A stretch of DNA of 8,619 bases, from contig JAKBTP010000149.1 of the NCBI GenBank assembly GCA_021844355.1, forward strand, positions 1 through 8,619, in the 5' to 3' direction. Source of the DNA: a bacterium. Its GTDB lineage: Bacteria; Chloroflexota; Dormibacteria; Aeolococcales; Bog-877. How positions within the stretch are numbered: the stretch's first letter is position 1; every line of letters begins with the position of its first letter. Under the pieces are notes generated by a model. It saw only the letters and a list, made by a program, of their open reading frames with translations, did not search any database and was not told where the DNA came from. Below are positions 5,724 to 8,619 of the stretch, in pieces. Made by a program: the position numbers and the translations under genes.

Positions 5724-6134
5724 TCACGTGGGCACGATCTCAAATCGGTGACGGCCGTGGAGCCGATATACCTGGAAGTCGGTGTCCAGGGTGAACACGC
5801 GTCGATCTCCCCGCTCCTCGGCCAACGCGACGAGCGTCGCGTCCGCAAAGTCCATGGGCAGGTCCGCGTACTTCGTCATCAGGACAGAGCTGCGCTCAAG
5901 GGCGGCCCAAGACAGCTCGACAATCTCCAAGCGCCGACTCAGCACCAGCTTCCAAAGTGCAGCCTGTCCCCGCTGGCCACCCGCGTGGGACAGCAAGTAC
6001 ATGGCCTCGGTGAACGCAGGCCAGGTGGTGAGCAACGGCAAGGAGAGCCGCTCTACGACCATCCTGCATCGGTCGTGATCCGGCTCGTCGGCGTCGATCA
6101 GGGCAACGAGCGGCCCCGCGTCCGTAAGGGTCAC
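5724..6134 (-). CDS. vapC: PIN-domain ribonuclease toxin, VapC-like
   Basis: This is a 136-residue PIN-domain toxin, predicted to act as a metal-dependent RNase held in check by the antitoxin encoded just upstream. All catalytic acids are visible: D5 in LTDAGPLVALID, E43 in FTEAMYLL, D95/D98 in MDFADATLVALAE, and D117/D119 in FTLDTDF. The start is GTG 6134, whose first bases overlap the antitoxin stop as GTGA (6131-6134), the usual coupling in vapBC operons. Length and motif order are complete, so the toxin is probably active. It differs clearly in sequence from the toxin at 646-1077 (different spacing and helix composition), so the two pairs are not a recent duplication. Target RNA is unknown. 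Confidence 0.9.
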   Translation of the reverse strand: MTLTDAGPLVALIDADEPDHDRCRMVVERLSLPLLTTWPAFTEAMYLLSHAGGQRGQAALWKLVLSRRLEIVELSWAALERSSVLMTKYADLPMDFADATLVALAEERGDRRVFTLDTDFQVYRLHGRHRFEIVPT

Positions 6135-6376
6135 GACCGAGGCGAGTGTTCGGCAACGACTTTCCGGAACGCCTCACCTGTGCGCCGCGCCCGACCGCCA
6201 CCACCATGGACAACGCCCACCACGTCGGCCAGGTCGGCCCCGTTGCCGACGACCAGAGTCGCGTCGGCACGTTCCGCGGCAGCCCGGCGGATGAACTCCG
6301 AGAGCGACTCCCCTCGGATCGCTGCCGCTCGCTGGAGTCGACCCTCAAGCTCAGGATCAAGGCGCACGCTCTTCAC
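6131..6376 (-). CDS. vapB: RHH antitoxin, VapB-like
   Basis: This 81-residue antitoxin partners the PIN toxin that overlaps its 3' end. Residues 1-38 are a ribbon-helix-helix domain: the strand KSVRLDPEL, helix EGRLQRAAAIRG, and helix SLSEFIRRAAAERAD. The tail, with DVVGVVHGGGGRARRTGEAF, is a conserved ending I associate with antitoxins of this VapB subtype. GTG 6374-6376 is chosen as start because it opens the RHH strand and a -10 hexamer lies six bases upstream. No upstream Shine-Dalgarno is visible, in keeping with leaderless translation. Autorepression through the inverted repeat at 6386-6413 is inferred. Confidence 0.87.
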   Translation of the reverse strand: MKSVRLDPELEGRLQRAAAIRGESLSEFIRRAAAERADATLVVGNGADLADVVGVVHGGGGRARRTGEAFRKVVAEHSPRS

Positions 6377-6382
6377 CCCGAC

Positions 6383-6413
6383 AGCGTATCACGGAGTATG
6401 CCAGCAGTGATAC
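6383..6413 (-). promoter_or_regulatory. Candidate leaderless promoter with a perfect inverted-repeat operator
   Basis: On the minus strand TACGCT (6383-6388) is a TANNNT -10 element six bases from the GTG at 6376. GTATCAC (6386-6392) and GTGATAC (6407-6413) form a perfect 7-bp inverted repeat whose half-site centres are 21 bases apart, about two helical turns. One half-site overlaps the -10 and the other lies near the -35 position. This is the expected arrangement for an RHH antitoxin (or VapBC complex) blocking its own promoter. No good -35 hexamer is seen. The flanking stretch up to 6563 shows nothing else. Confidence 0.6.
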
Positions 6414-6563
6414 GGCCCGGACCCCGGGACGTGTTCGGCTTACGGAACTGCCATCGATGGCCCCGCTCGGCGACCAAGGAGTCCGTTGATGGTGCACAGG
6501 GTACGATCGTTGGGCCGGGTGGACTCTGGCGCCGGCATCGTGCAGCCCGTGCGGCCGACACCG

Positions 6564-6878
6564 TCATCTCGGGCCGGCCACAGTCAGCCGCACTGTGACC
6601 GTGTCACCCACATCGAGCCCTTCCGCACGGCGCACCGCGTCCTTCACAGGAACGACGTACCGCCCGGCCTCGGGCCCCAGCGAGGTCTCCCACTCTGTGG
6701 CGCCGATTCGCGCCCGGACCGGGATCATCCCCCAACCGTAGGTGACGGCATTGGACAACGCGTTCAGCTCACGGCTCTCCGCGTCAGGTACCGAAACGAA
6801 GTAGAACGGCGACGGGCCACGCCAGTGCCAGAGGCCGCCGGTGAAATCAAGGTCCAAGCCGTCGGGCTTACTCAGCAT
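6564..6878 (-). CDS. DUF1905 domain protein
   Basis: This is a 104-residue protein matching DUF1905 over nearly its whole length. It has the opening LDFTGGLWHWRGPSPFYFVSVP, the central GWGMIPVRARIGATEWETSL, and the closing GRYVVPVKDAVRRAEGLDVGD (each a conserved block of the family, at residues 10-31, 48-66 and 72-92). The fold is a small beta-barrel and its function is unknown; in other bacteria the domain is also found joined to a YdeI/OmdA-like region, which is absent here. ATG 6878 is preferred because AGGTGG (6884-6889, minus strand) is a Shine-Dalgarno five bases upstream and the family begins here. The start overlaps the stop (TAA 6868-6870) of an upstream open frame. The gene runs in the same direction as the vapBC pair 187 bases downstream, but the gap and the pair's own promoter argue against one operon. 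Confidence 0.82.
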   Translation of the reverse strand: MLSKPDGLDLDFTGGLWHWRGPSPFYFVSVPDAESRELNALSNAVTYGWGMIPVRARIGATEWETSLGPEAGRYVVPVKDAVRRAEGLDVGDTVTVRLTVAGPR

Positions 6879-7268
6879 GACGGCCACCTGCGGGGTCTGG
6901 TGATCTCGCTTGTGACCGCGGTCCAGTCCGCACGGCGCCACCGATCAGTCCACCCTTGGCTGCCGCAGCTCCGGCCCGTGAGGACGACCCATCAACGGCG
7001 GCGCCCCAGAGCACGTAGAGCTCGGCGACGGCGTTCGCGGCGGGCATGAACTTCCACCAGCTATGGAAGGTCCACTCCATCGCCTCCCATGCGGCTTTGA
7101 TTGGTCTTCGGCTCCCCTTGGTGGTGAATCCTGGCCCGCCACAGGGACGAGATGCTCAAGCAGGTCGTCGTGGGCCAGTGTGGCGGGGCGGCCCAGGGTC
7201 TGCAACTCTGCCACGTCCAAGTAATTGGCCTTCCAGCGCGGGAGGGATGCGCAGGCGGTCGAGCCCAC
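6868..7268 (-). pseudogene. Possible degraded coding sequence of unknown function
   Basis: Two minus-strand segments in different frames read like protein. The upstream one (7268 to about 7135) contains RWKANYLDVAELQTLG and LAHDDLLEHLVPV. The downstream one (about 7134 to 6868) contains AAWEAMEWTFHSWWKFMP and ANAVAELYVLWGAAVDG. Joining them needs one frame change near 7135. The downstream frame ends in TAA at 6868-6870, overlapping the DUF1905 start by 11 bases, which would suit an upstream operon partner. I recognise no family. A vague likeness of the first segment to the C-terminus of Tn3-type transposases (W..YL..A, LL.HL.P) is too weak to use. It may be chance coding in GC-rich DNA. Confidence 0.3.
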
Positions 7269-7415
7269 CGACTAGGACTCACGCTCCGCGCGGGCGGAGA
7301 GCCGCGCCCACGGGTAGTGGCTGGCGGCCATGGCGGCAACCGTAGCCCTCAATGCAGGTTTAGAGGAGGCCCGTCGCTTCGGTGAGACAGTGCTGGAACT
7401 GGGCTTCGAGGTCCA

Positions 7416-7535
7416 GACCTGCTTATCGCGGCCGCCGCGGACGAAGCGGGCAGCGCAGTCCTCCACCACGACGTCGGCTTCGACCTGGTGGCCGAGGCCA
7501 CCGGGCAGCCCAGAGCGTGGAGGGGCCAAGGGCAG
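7416..7535 (+). pseudogene. C-terminal remnant of a PIN-domain toxin
   Basis: The frame beginning at 7416 reads DLLIAAAADEAGSAVLHHDV followed by GFDLVAEATGQPRAW. This is the last third of a VapC-type PIN domain of the subgroup that ends DLLIAA..A, VLHYD.DFD.IA..TGQP. It keeps the third catalytic Asp (D of DLLIAA) and the fourth-site Asp pair (HHDVGFD). The frame is closed 30 bases upstream by TGA at 7383-7385. I find no N-terminal half (no LDTSA-like strand or conserved Glu) on this strand back to about 7050. The original stop is also gone, with the frame running on to 7632-7634 inside the methyltransferase gene. A frame-1 stretch at 7330-7415 could be an eroded helix of the same gene. Confidence 0.65.
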
Positions 7536-7611
7536 CGATCCCTAACATTGCCATCGCACCCGGAAGACTGGCACAGACCGCTAGGGCGGAGCGATGTCGA
7601 GGAGAAGCTCC

Positions 7612-8337
7612 GTGACCAGACTCAGCGACCATGACCTGACCGAGCGAGAGTACCGGACGACGGACCGGCTCTCGCAGCGTCGCCTCGACCGCACCGGATG
7701 GCTACGAGGCAAAGATGAGCGATTGCTGGCATTGCAGGCGCTGGCCGCGATCGGTCCCTCACGAGTCCTCGATGCAGGGTGTGGCACCGGAGACTTCGCC
7801 GCCCTCATCGCAGCGCCAGAGGTTCTGTGCGTGGACTCATCCGAGGCGGCCGTGAAAGCCACCGAGGCCAAGGGGTTGACCGCCCGAGTCGCCGATGTCC
7901 AGGACCTCCCCTACCCCGACGGATACTTCGATGCGGTGGCCTGCAACTGGGTGCTGCACCACGTCCCCGACCGCCGCAAGGCCATTGCGGAGTTCGCCCG
8001 CGTGCTAACACCATCTGGACGGTTCGTTGGTTGCTACAACGCCCCGGATCACCTCGGCGCGCTGTGGTCAGCGCTTGCCCTCGGCGACGATGCGGACGAC
8101 TTCAACTCGGCCAACGGACCCGGCGAGCTCGCGGAATCCTTCGCCACCGTCGAGGTCAGGGAAGTGTGGGGCCAAGTGCTGTGGGAAGAGCGAGACGCTC
8201 TCCAGACCTATCTCGACGCCTACTCCGAGTTGTATGGGCCGCTGAGCGCCCCCGACGTTTCCTACCCCTTCCGAGCGGCCCGTCATAACGTCGTCTTCGT
8301 TGCTGATCGACCACGTACGCAGGGCGCGAGACCGTAG
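7612..8337 (+). CDS. Class I SAM-dependent methyltransferase
   Basis: This is a 241-residue cytosolic methyltransferase of the Methyltransf_11 type that transfers a methyl group from S-adenosylmethionine. Motif I is RVLDAGCGTGDF at 51-62, the acidic end of beta 2 is VLCVDSS (71-77), motif II/post-II covers ARVADVQDLPYPDGYFDAVA (91-110) with the beta-4 WVLHHVPD, and motif III is RVLTPSGRFVGCY (130-142). The N-terminal YRTTDRLSQRRLDRTGW segment and the C-terminal region (DALQTYLDAYSELYG) would shape the substrate site, and I cannot name the substrate. GTG 7612 is preferred because GAGGAG (7599-7604) lies seven bases upstream. The ATG at 7594 has its purine run only two bases away. The gene stands alone, and its start overlaps the run-on frame of the PIN remnant. 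Confidence 0.88.
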   Translation: MTRLSDHDLTEREYRTTDRLSQRRLDRTGWLRGKDERLLALQALAAIGPSRVLDAGCGTGDFAALIAAPEVLCVDSSEAAVKATEAKGLTARVADVQDLPYPDGYFDAVACNWVLHHVPDRRKAIAEFARVLTPSGRFVGCYNAPDHLGALWSALALGDDADDFNSANGPGELAESFATVEVREVWGQVLWEERDALQTYLDAYSELYGPLSAPDVSYPFRAARHNVVFVADRPRTQGARP

Positions 8338-8355
8338 AGGTGCCCGCCCGGCGCG

Positions 8356-8408
8356 TGCCTGCAATCCAGAGCCAAGGGGCCGCTTCCCGCCCCCATAGGG
8401 TGCAGGCA
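8356..8408. repeat. Nested inverted repeat after the methyltransferase gene
   Basis: TGCCTGCA (8356-8363) and TGCAGGCA (8401-8408) are perfect 8-bp complements. Inside them GGGGC (8376-8380) and GCCCC (8389-8393) form a second stem with an eight-base loop. The structure begins 18 bases after the stop and lies between two convergent genes, a position suited to a bidirectional terminator, but there is no T-run on either side. Confidence 0.4.
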
Positions 8409-8512
8409 ACCGGTGAAGCTCGCGTTGGCCGAGCAGACGTCTGTAGTCGCGGCTCGCTCGCTGGCAGTCATAGCCGCTGCCGAGGGACGCCGGCTCTTGG
8501 CCACCAATTGCT

Positions 8513-8619
8513 TCACTCCTCGAAGGCTCGCCCCACCCATGTGAGGTGCTTGGGCACATCGTCCGGGTCGTCGGCTGCGGCCTCTGCCAGCCAGGTCAGG
8601 GTGAGTACTCGGGTCTGCC
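8513..8619 (-). CDS. C-terminal fragment of an unidentified protein, cut by the window edge
   Basis: The minus-strand frame ending in TGA at 8513-8515 is open to the right edge. It reads TRVLTLTWLAEAAADDPDDV and then PKHLTWVGRAFEE before the stop. The composition (an acidic, amphipathic helix-rich tail with few prolines) is more protein-like than the competing frames, one of which has a stop within the last 25 bases. I recognise no family. It could be the tail of a small cytosolic or antitoxin-like protein. Only about 34 codons are visible. Confidence 0.45.
   Translation of the reverse strand, partial: QTRVLTLTWLAEAAADDPDDVPKHLTWVGRAFEE

Noticed and set aside
5478..6410. 310-residue plus-strand open frame
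   Set aside because: It is antisense to the well-supported vapBC pair, and its translation is low-complexity Arg/Pro/Ser without motifs.
7061..7268. Tn3-type transposase C-terminus
   Set aside because: A few matching positions (W..YL, LL.HL.P) are not followed by the conserved GWEHI.L.G.Y segment, and there are no terminal inverted repeats nearby.
1..8619. tRNA, rRNA, CRISPR array, insertion sequence
   Set aside because: No cloverleaf, regular repeat-spacer pattern, transposase or terminal repeats were seen. A TTCGA string near 3764-3768 lies inside the DUF2442 gene and has no tRNA context.

Overview
The window is high-GC DNA with actinomycete-like features: GTG and TTG starts, 4-base stop/start overlaps between paired genes, and TANNNT -10 hexamers sitting 6-7 bases before start codons, as in leaderless actinobacterial transcripts. 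I cannot place the genus. Gene density is low for bacterial DNA, several stretches of 300-580 bases hold no convincing gene, and at least two genes are broken. It reads as an accessory, partly decaying region rather than a core operon.

Layout, left to right. (1) 1-410: no clear gene, but diverged copies of sequence also found at the start of the first antitoxin. (2) 422-1077 (+): an apparently intact vapBC pair (ribbon-helix-helix antitoxin, PIN toxin). (3) 1398-2138 (+): a second pair with an AbrB/MazE-type antitoxin and a PIN toxin broken by a single-base frameshift. (4) 2224-3477 (+): a secreted lipoprotein predicted to be a beta-propeller with about seven Asp-box (BNR/Ycf48-like) repeats. 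(5) 3542-3799 (-): a small DUF2442 protein. (6) 4387-5370 (+): a protein made only of Clp N-terminal repeats (four repeats, about two ClpC N-domains) with no ATPase. (7) 5724-6376 (-): a third vapBC pair with a perfect inverted repeat over its promoter. (8) 6564-6878 (-): a DUF1905 protein, preceded by a possible decayed reading frame. (9) 7416-7535 (+): the C-terminal remnant of a fourth PIN toxin. (10) 7612-8337 (+): a class I SAM-dependent methyltransferase. (11) 8513-8619 (-): the C-terminal end of an unidentified gene that runs off the right edge.

How they relate. The unifying theme is type II toxin-antitoxin loci: four PIN-domain copies of different kinds, two apparently intact, one frameshifted and one reduced to a fragment. 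The other genes are single-gene units that do not form an evident pathway. The most interesting is the ATPase-less Clp_N protein. By analogy with stand-alone Clp_N proteins of mycobacteria it could bind ligands or clients of the ClpC N-domain. A functional link to the neighbouring toxin-antitoxin loci, whose antitoxins are typical protease substrates, is only a speculation.
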